Both the position numbers and the translations under genes were made by a program. A DNA stretch of 64,000 bases, from NCBI GenBank assembly GCA_032821775.1, contig JAVLRN010000010.1:310001-374000 (forward strand), read 5' to 3'. Position 1 is the first letter of the stretch. Each line of letters begins with the position of its first letter. The stretch is from Sanguinoderma infundibulare. Taxonomy: Eukaryota; Basidiomycota; Agaricomycetes; Polyporales; Polyporaceae. The notes beneath the pieces were generated by a model, which saw only the letters and a list, made by a program, of their open reading frames with translations, was not told the DNA's origin and did not search any database. Positions 44,201 through 53,486 of the stretch are shown here, in pieces.

Positions 44201-46925
44201 CTGGTCATTGTCCTGTCCGTCATTTGAATCAAGGTCCCATGACTGCGTAGACTCTGAGAACCTCTGCTTGGAGGCATTGCTACGACTGTCAGCACGACCG
44301 TCAGCGTGATCGTCGGCGCGGCCTTCAGCGCGGCCTTCAGCGCGGCCTTCAGCGCGGCCATCGACGCGACCGTCGGCGAGACCGGCAGCGCCCCCTTCAG
44401 CGCGGCCATCGATGCAACCGTCGGCGCGACCGGCAGCACCCTCTTCAGCGCGGCCATCGACGCGACCGTCGGCGAGACCGGCAGCGCCCCCTTCAGCGCG
44501 GCCATCGACGCAACCGTCGGCGCGACCGGCAGCGCCCTCTTCAGCGCGACCGGCAGCGTGATCGTCGGCGCGGCCTTCAGCGCGGCCTTCAGCGCGGCCA
44601 TCGACGCGACCGTCGGCGAGACCGGCAGCGCCCCCTTCAGCGCGGCCATCGACGCAACCGTCGGCGCGACCGGCAGCACCCTCTTCAGCGCGGCCATCGA
44701 CGCGACCGTCGGCGAGACCGGCAGCGCCCCCTTCAGCGCGGCCATCGACGCAACCGTCGGCGCGACCGGCAGCGCCCTCTTCAGCGCGACCGGCAGCGTG
44801 ATCGTCGGCGCGGCCTTCAGCGCGGCCTTCAGCGCGGCCATCGACGCGACCGTCGGCGAGACCGGCAGCGCCCCCTTCAGCGCGGCCATCGACGCAACCG
44901 TCGGCACGACCGGCAGCGCCCTCTTCAGCGCGACCGGCAGCGTGATCGTCGGCGCGGCCTTCAGCGCGGCCATCGACGCAACCGTCGGCGAGACCGGCAG
45001 CGCCCCCTTCAGCGTGGCCATCGACGCAACCGTCGGCGCGACCGGCAGCGCCCTCTTCAGCGCGGCCATCGACGCGACCGTCGGCGAGACCAGCAGCGCC
45101 CCCTTCAGCGCGGCCATCGACGCAACCGTCGGCGCGACCGGCAGCGCCCTCTTCAGCGCGGCCATCGACGCGACCGTCGGCGAGACCGGCAGCGCCCCCT
45201 TCAGCGCGGCCATCGACGCAACCGTCGGCGCGACCGGCAGCGCCCTCTTCAGCGCGGCCATCGACGCGACCGTCGGCGAGACCAGCAGCGCCCCCTTCAG
45301 CGCGGCCATCGACGCAACCGTCGGCGCGACCGGCAGCGCCCTCTTCAGCGCGACCGGCAGCGCCCCCTTCAGCGCGACCGGCAGCGCCCCCTTCAGCGCG
45401 ACCGGCAGCGCCCCCTTCAGCGCGGCCATCGACGCCCCCTTCAGCGCGGCCATCGACGCGACCGGCAGCGCCCCCTTCGGCACACCCGCTCTTATAACCT
45501 AAGGATGTACAGGCTTGTTAGCCATGGATTGCCTGCTAAGGCTATGCGCCAAATGAACCTTCACTCCAACCTTCCACTGGAAACTGGAACTCCGAGAAAC
45601 CCTCCGGTCTACCATTTAAGCTACCGTCCGCACTACTGTCCGCACTACCGTTCGCGCCACCGTCCGCGCGACCATTCGCGCTGCCGTCCGCGCGACCATT
45701 CGCGCTACCATCCGCGCTACCATTCGCGCTACCATCCGCGCTACCGTTCGCGCTACCGTTCGCGCTGCCGTTTGCGCTGCCATTTGCGCGACCGTTTGCG
45801 CGACCGTTTGCGCGACAGTTTTCGCGATCGTTCGCGTGACAGTCTGCGAGGCTGATATCTGGACCTAGGTATGTACAGGTTGGTTAGCCAAAAATCTCCC
45901 ATGAATGCCACTAACAATACGAACCTTCAGTAAGACTCTCTATCTGAACACCCGAGACACCCTTCGCCTCGCTCTCTGCACTGCCGTGAGCGCGACCATC
46001 CTCGCTGACACCTGCCGCATCATCCACGCATCTTCAAGTGTGATCGCCCAAGTAAGTCAAACCGCCATTACAAGAGAAGTTCAAACAACTTACCCGTCAC
46101 CACGGAGATGGGACAATTCAGCAGGCAGCCACGCCAACGGCGGAAGTGTAACGTCCCGGCTAATGCCCACGTGACTGAGGTCCACGCCTCGACCACCATC
46201 CATGTCCCCGCTCTCCTTTGCAGCACCTCCATCGGAGGAACGGTGGCCAATTACACCGGTGTTTAGACCAAGGACGCTTTCAGGAGTCACAGTGGGGCTT
46301 TCTACATGCGCAGAGGCAGGCGGCGGACCCATCCCAGGAATACGTAGGGGCGACGACGGTGCTGTGCGTTCCCAACATCAAACACAATGTGTAGCAGACA
46401 AGACAAAAAACGAGACTCACAACGCGTCATCCTGATTGAGCTGCTACCAACCTGCCGTCCAACCATGGCTCCCACGGGAGGGATGGTAGACAGAGGAGTG
46501 GTTGCTTGTGTTCGAGTCGCCAGATCCTCAGAGCTGGCCAGCGGGGAGGTCGCACTTGATCTTGCCGTAGACGCTCCACCACATCCACCGTCACAGGACC
46601 CTACAGCATCTACAGAACTCGACGTCACACCAAGAAGACAATTACTCCAAAAATAAATTGCACCTTCTACTTTGACAGCGGACGCGTTAGCCTTGCGCCT
46701 CCGCCCGCCCCGCTGGAGTGGGGGTGGAATCTGGATGCCAGGGACAAGGGTTGGCGCAGGCGGAACATTCGTGGAGTCAGGTGCCTTGGAACGCCCCCTC
46801 AAGTGCATATCGTGAGTGGATGTAGCGGGTGCGTTTAGATGCCACTTTCGGTTTTTGGAGCCATGTTGCGGACGTGTCGGGCTAGAGTGCGCCTCCGGCA
46901 CCTGACCAGGAATGCTTGAACCTTG
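41210..46925 (-). CDS. repeat-rich multi-exon protein beside KDZ transposase, unknown family
   Basis: A long minus-strand gene. N-terminal exons about 46925-46400 (GRSKAPDSTNVPPAPTLVPG) and 46330-46100 (SHVGISRDVTLPPLAWLPAE) are disordered. A repeat domain (45850-45620 and 45475-44285) follows. Conserved-looking exons come next: ISDANIATVNQAFSTVHNLA, HVSQVLDLWNSTTQRTHVKL, NLWNLYGTYFKDHQKEELAR, DNAIDVHLRRRCYQAFLEVY, GIVALVGNNPNSDGGLATVH, FFEMRCRTDRDGVLSHLKAH, LLAFDQKELASWCSEHLLKE and FKKLPWKSAGPTFVSRKVRW. The last exon (42658-41210) is basic/acidic (KGKGKEKEK runs, DSDEDQ), then DGRGDGRAD repeats and a Pro-rich tail. I do not recognise a named domain, though proteins of this look are frequent in mushroom genomes. 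The exact start is unresolved. Possible cargo of the KDZ element. Confidence 0.5.
41660..41800 (-). repeat. short coding repeat (DGRGDGRAD) in the C-terminal exon
   Basis: Twelve-base units like CGACCGTCCCCG are repeated about eleven times; on the minus strand they encode tetrapeptides of the GDGR/DDRG/DGRA type. They match the units of the large array at 44285-45475 in both DNA and protein. Confidence 0.65.
44285..45475 (-). repeat. 48-bp coding minisatellite, about 23-25 units
   Basis: Units of 48 bases contain the words GCGGCCATCGACGC, ACCGTCGGCG and ACCGGCAGCGC. On the minus strand each encodes 16 residues close to EGGAAGLADGRVDGRA. Two unit types alternate, giving a 96-base higher-order period, with longer re-duplicated blocks. 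Because 48 is divisible by three and stop codons are absent, long open frames appear on both strands; only the minus-strand frame joins neighbouring exons of the gene (through DGRADSRSNASKQRF). Copy number was estimated by length, not by alignment. Confidence 0.85.
45620..45850 (-). repeat. twelve-base coding repeat (NGSADGSANGRA)
   Basis: About nineteen units of the form CGCGCGACCGTT / CGCGCTACCATT. The minus strand encodes alternating NGRA, NGSA and DGSA tetrapeptides, a variant of the DGRA repeat in the large array. It lies one exon upstream of the 48-bp minisatellite in the same gene. Confidence 0.7.
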
Positions 46926-47942
46926 TTCAGACTGCGAGAAATCAGGTCAAGCAGTAGAAATAGAACAGCTCTGCAACGAACGCACCATAAGCTTATACTG
47001 GTTGAAACAGGTGAGTTGAACACGACGACGCAGAAATTTGCAGCACGGAGCAGAAACGGGAGACGACCAAGAGAGGGGTGACAAGGCCGCTCCCCGAAGC
47101 ACGCGCTAGAATCCCGGGGTACCATTGAGCATTTGGTCAAACACGGGTATATGCGAGATCGCACCCGACTGCTATAACAGGGAGGTCAATATGCCATGAG
47201 GGCAGACATCTTGCGAACAGTGGCGGCATCAGAGACGGATGCTTCTCTTTTTTCCAGACAGCAAGGAGCCGTAACACATCTGCGAGAGCTCTACACCCAT
47301 CCATTTAGATGACAAGAGCCAGAGATAAAATGTACAGCTCACTTGATTAACTAACAGCCCGGGGACAAAATGCGACCGGCCTACAAACATCAAAGATAAG
47401 CACGCGATTCATTCCCAACCACATGAATTCGCAGGGGTATGCCTTTGGACAGGTGAGTCGTCTTCCAGTCAACAGTCAGTTGGTTCGATCTTGGGGAAGG
47501 CACAGCAACTCGTTATGTGAATTGTCTTACCTTGAAAGTTACATCCGTGGCCGAACGGAGGATACCACAGACGACGAATCGCGTTAACGTGTGAACGCCA
47601 CGTAACGTTACACCCATAGACTTGACATCGAACCTCGTTGTCAGTCCAGTTGGCCACCTTTGATTCATAACACCACAAGAGCCCCCTACCTTAGAGAAAG
47701 CGCAGGAAGTATAGTATCGGAGGTGACCGCGTTAGCAAGGAGAAGAAACGGGGGCATGAGCACTGCCTCTCTGAAAGCGCTCGTGTGGGCTCCGCGGATT
47801 TGACGCATTATTCTCGTCCATTCCCATACACACGTACGTACAAATACATCCTGCTCGGAGTCGACAAGAACTTGACATGTAAGCGATGAGGGCCCGAAGG
47901 ATGCATCAGAGACGATGGTGATTTTAGCTAAGCACGTTGGGA
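46926..47942. other. spacer between repeat-rich gene and KDZ transposase
   Basis: About 1 kb with small minus-strand open frames (47469-47678 and 47686-47946). None shows recognisable similarity. The 5' exon(s) of the repeat-rich gene could lie here. Confidence 0.3.
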
Positions 47943-50900
47943 TCATTCCGCCCCTGCAGTCCGAACAACATCCACGTAACCTTCTTTGTCATACGACGGG
48001 AAGCTCTCCAACGAGTCGCCACTGTCACGCTGACGACCAGACAAACAGTGCTTCATCGAGGCCCACAAGCTGAGGCAGTGTTCCTTCATAGAAAGACGGG
48101 TGAAGGCCTGTCGGTTGGCATAGGAGTCGACCCCCTCAGAATAATCCGGTCGGTCCTCAAAGTGGCGGCCTACCTGCTGCTCCCACCAGTGCTCACGTCG
48201 CTGATGGTGCTTGACGATACGACACATTTCGTCGTGAAGCAATTTGCACTTCTTCGCGCTGGTGAATGCCCGAGCGCGAGCCTCGCACCACTCAACGCGC
48301 AAGGCTGCAAAGAATGTTATTAATGCACAAGCGCAGCCGCGACAAGCTAAATGACGTACCGTCGTTCAAGTCCCCATTGGCACGAATATCCAGCAGCTTA
48401 GATCGATCCAGGACCCCAGTTCGGCAAAAGCGCCAGATCCACGACACGTCAAGTTCGCTGGCACTCCCATCAGCCTTTGGAATGCCACGCACGTCGCTGT
48501 CCCTCAACTCTTCGAGGTATACGATGGTCTTGCCGAGAGCAGCGGCGAGCTTTCTAAGGCCAGCGTAGGCGCCACGGTAACGAGCTACGTCCATCCCCAT
48601 TTTTGCCTGGACAATGTCGGCAACCAGGTTGGTACGCCTCGCCTTCCCTTCCACGTTGGGATACCTATAGGCACATGCGCGGATGTACTCGGTGACCTGA
48701 ATATGATCGCGAAGATAAGCGAGAGCATCAAAGGCCTGGGCCTCCCGCATGCGCCATTCGAATTCGAGGAGATTGTTGGGAAGGTGTGATTCAGAAAAAA
48801 CGACTGAGGGGAAAAATAGTGGCAAATCCTGGGAGGTCGAGATAGCATTGAAGGCGGGTTTCGTTCGCAGTGACGCGACGATGGGCATGAGGTGCTGCAC
48901 AAGGTCGTGCCACGCGTTAATTCGGTGTCGCAGGCGGCCCTGATCCTCCACGAGCCTCGCCCAATGGAGGTCGACAGACTGGGATTCTGACCCGGCCAAA
49001 GCAGCACGCAGCCGTCGTCTAGGTACGATGGGATTGAGAAACGACTTAACTGCTATAGCTAAGAATAACTTACTGCTCGTCTTCGAGATCTAGTCCCATA
49101 GCGATGATCTCGCTGGCTGTCTCCCCACTGGGAGACCCAAACGTAGCCTCGCCGCAATGGATCGCCTTCAGATCCCGCTGGTATAGCTCAAGACGAACGG
49201 TCTTCTGGGTTAAGTCTGCAGTAACGCTCGTGAGACCGGGCCATGGTGCCTAAGACAAGTATACGCACGACTACGTGTTGTCTCAAAGGGGTTGGTAGCC
49301 GTCTTGCCCTCCGTCTCCCACGTTGCTATCATTTCCCGCCACGACTCCGCATGGCGGGAAGGAACGCACTCGGTAAGAACATGGAAAACCTTGTCGTATA
49401 ACCGACGCTGGGAGACGGCGTGTTCGGCGTCCATAAGAAGAGTCATGGCTGCATGCGGTTCAGGTCACAACTACAGCATCAAATTTGGACTAAACGAAAC
49501 GTACGCAGCATGGTGACCTTGGTCCAGTTCCAACATCTAAGGGTATGTTCAAGGACATCCTCGCCCCAGCCTCCGTCAATCGGGATGGTCGGGGTTCCCC
49601 ATACAACGTCCATGGCGTTGCGCTGGCGAGAGAAGTCGGCGACGCGAGACGGTTCTTGACAGTTACCATCCGGGTCTTCACAGTCGTATACGAGATCAGG
49701 AAGAAGCACGCTCGAAGGAAATGCGGAGTCGCTGTAGGGTGGCGGAATAGGTGAACGATAACAAAGATATGTAGTCGACACGATCGGCTGACATACCTCC
49801 CAGTCTCTACTGCGCAAGCGCACACCTCGTGGTGGGGACATGCGATGGTCATCAGGCCTGAGAAAGCGCGTCGGTAAGCGTGATCGCGCATGACGTGATT
49901 TTGCAAACTCCTAACCTCCGTCCCTCCCAGATGGAAGATTAGGGCCTCGGTTACCGTGTTCCCCATCGAAGAGTTTGCGCTTCGGGGCATTGGAGTCCGG
50001 AGTCCGAGAGAAATGGCGCAGCCGGCTGTATCGCGATATATCAGGGTTGGACTATCACGGCGAACTCAAGACTAACCTGTGCTTGGGAGATACCTCGCTA
50101 TGATCACGGGGTGCGTCTTCGCGGCCTTCCAGAGTTGCAGCAACACCGTCGGGGTCCTTCTGTGTCCCAGACCTCTTCAACCCCTTCAAGAGTTGCCATT
50201 GTCTCGTCATGGTAAGAAAAGCAGTCAGTTGGTTCTACGCAGGTGTGTGAGTATAGTAATGTTGAAAAAGAAGAAGGTAATGACGCACCATCGAAGCGTT
50301 AACACCGGTACTGTGGGTGACGAGGAGCAAGGAGTGGTAGTAGCCCAAGATAGATATGCTCGACAGAGCGGACAGTGCATGGAAGTGTTCAAGGAGGCGA
50401 AACGTTGCCACAGTGCAGGGAGCCGTGGCGGTTGCGGGGAACCAGCGCTGGCGGAGCAGCTGAAGAGACGGTGAAGCAGCGCCCTCACAGCTACAGAACA
50501 TAACCATGACTTCGCGAATGCCCGACAGGTCGAGCACGACGATGGGACCAGAAAGGGAGACATGGGGGTGAGGACACTTCCCGTCAAGGTCATGTCCCAA
50601 CTGGAAACGCAGGCCGAGCAGACTGAGCTCCTCGGTCTGAAACCGGTTCCCCGTCCACCGCTGAAAGTTAAATACAGTCATTTGGCATGTCATCAACACG
50701 TTCTGAATCCGTGAACACGAACCTGAACGCGATGAAGTGGGTGACGCGTATGGATCGCCAAGCAGCACCCCAAGCAATATAGTGCCCGATCGAAGCAGTC
50801 ATCGCATCGGAGGCCAACACCGCCAGGGAGAACCTCACGACAGCCACCGCACTTGTTACTGACGAAGTGGCCTCGCCCATCCAGTCGCATGAGCTCAGCG

Positions 50901-51276
50901 ACATAGTTGTCGTTGTGCTCTCGCCATTGTTGGACAGATGTTTCCTGTGATAAATGAATACGATTTCAGATTCGGATTATGAAATTGAACTCACCGCCGC
51001 AATGCGGGCATGGACAAGCAAGTCTGACTCTACCGAAGACAAATAATTGTAGATATGGTTGGTGTCGTGGCCCGTTGCCAAGGGTTCAGCCGAGACGTCA
51101 AGCAAAGTTGTGACCGTGGTCGGTGCCGACGGAGATGTAGGGTGGAGCCGGCTTTTGAGGGATGCAGAACTAAAGGCGACAGTTGTACCACTGTCGGTAA
51201 GGGTGCGAATGGTGGCCTTTGGGGAACTTGGGAGCTTGCGCTCACCGTAGCTGCCATCACGAGAGAAGGAGCCCAT
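47943..51276 (-). pseudogene. KDZ-superfamily transposase with CxC zinc domain, catalytic core apparently deleted
   Basis: Start MGSFSRDGSYGERKLPSS at 51276. A CxC2-type zinc domain follows: CGGC, CDDC, CLGCC and HTRHPLHRVQ (about 50890-50700), then RWTGNRFQTEELSLLGLRFQ, FCSCEGAA and LLRQRWFPATATAPCTVATF (about 50670-50400). RQWQLLKGLKRSGTQKDPDG and GPNLPSGRD follow. The next recognisable piece, TLRCWNWTKV (about 49530), belongs near the end of the catalytic region in KDZ proteins, so roughly 300 or more residues with the DDE acids are missing. The helical C-terminal domain is complete: SWREMIATWE, INAWHDLVQHLMPIV, LEFEWRMREAQAFDALAYLR, LDVSWIWRFCRTGVLDRSKL, LRVEWCEARARA and HHQRREHWWEQQ, ending 47943. 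It could still bind DNA or partners but probably cannot transpose. Confidence 0.82.
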
Positions 51277-51878
51277 ATTGTTTCCGCGAAATTTGGAATG
51301 TTTCGCGGTACTGAATGGGAGGGAGAGATTGGCGAGGAGGTGCACGAGAGTCGCTGAGACCCCCATGGTAGCAGCGCCGAGGAAGAATGCTGGGAAGAGC
51401 GAAAAAATCGTTCGACTATATGAAACAACACAACGAGGTATTTTTGATGCGGAAATCCTCTTGGAATGAGGGAACCGAGCACCACTTCAGCAGTGTAAAC
51501 GTTCTCGAAGTTGGACCTGACGTGAAGGAACCCACGTAAGATCATGACGAGATCACCATTAATAGTACCAATTAGCCAAAAACTGTACTCTTCGCGGGCT
51601 TCCATAAGGCTTCGCAACAGCCTGTCGATTTGAAGGGGTAGCGGACGTCGGAGAATCGCTCGGCTAATCACTGACTAGGCCATCCACTGACAACAAGGTC
51701 TCGCAAATGTCAATTATATCACCCCCAATGTTGGAACGATGAAATGTGGTAGATATATTAGGATGGACCAGTCTGGATACGAGTCATGCAACTTCGGATT
51801 CCAAGCAGGGTACGCGCGTGTCACGTCAATGGGAATCTCCAAGAAAATATATACCGCCCAAGTAAGGCATCAGTACCG
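51277..51878. other. upstream of the KDZ gene, with an unassigned open frame
   Basis: On the minus strand a frame from about 51671 reads IDRLLRSLMEAREEYSFWLI, then VMILRGFLHVRSNFENVYTA and enters the transposase 5' end out of frame. It looks mildly protein-like but has no recognised family. The rest shows nothing. Confidence 0.3.
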
Positions 51879-53045
51879 CTACATATCTATCGATCGTGCC
51901 TTCTGAATGACAGCCCCCATGGCCTCTGCGTTACGGAAATCCTGGACAGCTTCGTCATATGATGTGTAGCGATGAAAGCTCTGTCCTGGCACGCTATTAG
52001 TCGAGCAGTGTGCTTCAAACCTGCGTTGGGAGAATGAGACGGCTGCATATTTGAATCGGAGGTCGGACTATACTCACAGGTGATGGAAGACACCGACGCG
52101 TGTGCCAACGGTGACAAGGTACCAGACATTCGTGGAGGCATCGTATTTGTCCATATGGGCTGAATATGAGGGTAGGGAGACAGGTTGGGGAGTTCGCGTC
52201 ACCTCAGGGACGGTGGTGGTGTCTGTGGCGGTGGCGTCGGCGGTGGCGTCGGCGTCGGCGTCGGAGCAAGACTGAACTTGCGGATTCGCGTGAGACGAAA
52301 TGGAAGGCGAAGCACTGGCTGAGCTTAGGGCGAAAGCGCGTTCACGAGTGCGGGGCTGAGGTGCGTCAATGACCCACGATGTACTCACACGAGAAGTGCA
52401 GCGAGCAGCACTCTCCTCAGAACTATGATCGTGGTTCCAAGGACAAGAATGCTTTTGAGAAGGCGTCGAAGGGGATCCTTGATGCCCAATGGGATGAATA
52501 GAAGCCTTGAAGTCAGAACCCTGTCAGTCAGGATGTAGCGACACTCAACGACGAGCCAAATGACAGAGACACGACTACCCAGAAAGAGGTGCCATGATGG
52601 GGAGCAGGAGTTGTTCGGCCGTTACCGTTACGCACGTTTGATTCGACAGCAAGAGGCCCCTGGTCATGGGATGAGGTTGGACGCGGATGGGTATCTCCGA
52701 AGGTGCCATGCGGACACTGAGGTTCTGCGAGTAGCGTGAATCTCCAGCAGAAGCCTTGATGCTACCAAAAGGGAAGCAAACTTACGATTGAGAGCCATCC
52801 GTAAGCAGTGCGTGCAGACAGATGGCCGAGCCCGAGAATCGTTGACTGGTACCTATGTCAAAATGGATAGATGGAGGGGTATGAGATCACTTACAGCAGT
52901 CGTTGCATACGAGACAGATTATGAGGCGGAGTATGAGCTCTAGAAGCTCAACAACTGTGTGATGAGGAACAGGTTGAGGGCCAAGGCCTTTGTGGTCGCG
53001 CGTACCGTGACCGTCGTCGTCCACTGCACTATCGCTGACCGTCAT
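51879..53045 (-). CDS. protein with RNase H1 N-terminal (hybrid-binding) domain
   Basis: Start MTVSDSAVDDDGHGTRDHKG at 53045; the first exon ends with a hydrophobic stretch (VVELLELILRLIICLVCNDC), then STILGLGHLSARTAYGWLSI. Low-complexity exons follow, including a DADADATADATATDTTT run coded by GTCGGCG-type repeats (about 52210-52265). The last two exons give VWYLVTVGTRVGVFHHL and PGQSFHRYTSYDEAVQDFRN, ending at TAG 51879. The pattern W/Y-Y-V-V-x-x-G-x-x-x-G-V-F followed by F-x-x-Y-x-s-Y-x-E-A matches the RNase H1 N-terminal fold, which grips RNA-DNA hybrids or double-stranded RNA. No RNase H catalytic domain follows. It sits between the KDZ and TET/JBP genes in the same direction, suggesting element cargo. 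Confidence 0.6.
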
Positions 53046-53486
53046 CGTGAGGAAATGGAAGGCGTACAATGGGAGTCCGCGCAGTTGGGATGCCTTTATA
53101 CGTTTAGCTCAGCCTGGTTCGGTGAGGGGATTGATTCATTGCGGGATGGGGACAACCTTGAGGAATGCTTGTGCGAACCTGCGTGGAGACCGCTGTTCCG
53201 GATCACTGACGCTGAATTCAGCCCTTTTTGCACAGAAAAGCTAGACCATCTCACCATGAATGTCAAAACCGTATCCGTGGTACACAAGTGAGCAAGCGCT
53301 AGCCTGTCTGTTGCCGAAAGCCGAGTTGCGGGCATTCCCCGATCTAATTTCCAGCACGTGCCTCCCCTCGTGCGTCGCGACGCGTCTCTCTTCCCTCACC
53401 CTTTTAGTCATTTCAAGTATCCTCTTCGATTAACAGCGATGATACGTGTCCAGTGGGATAAAGGGATAAACAAACTACAAGGGTAG
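53046..53486. other. spacer between the hybrid-binding and TET/JBP genes
   Basis: About 440 bases; downstream of the TET/JBP gene and upstream of the hybrid-binding gene, so it probably contains a terminator and a promoter. No gene was recognised. Confidence 0.35.

Noticed and set aside
44285..45475. CRISPR-like regular array
   Set aside because: Units are contiguous with no unique spacers, differ slightly from each other and keep a coding frame; the genome is fungal.
44306..45502. 398-codon plus-strand open frame through the 48-bp repeats
   Set aside because: It exists because the unit is divisible by three and lacks stops; only the minus-strand frame joins flanking exons.
45505..45855. 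plus-strand Arg/His/Tyr-rich open frame
   Set aside because: Antisense of the NGSA/DGSA coding repeat; no start context or partner exons.
53090..53135. TTAGCTCAGCCTGGTT resembling a tRNA A-box
   Set aside because: No B-box or foldable cloverleaf follows at the required distance.
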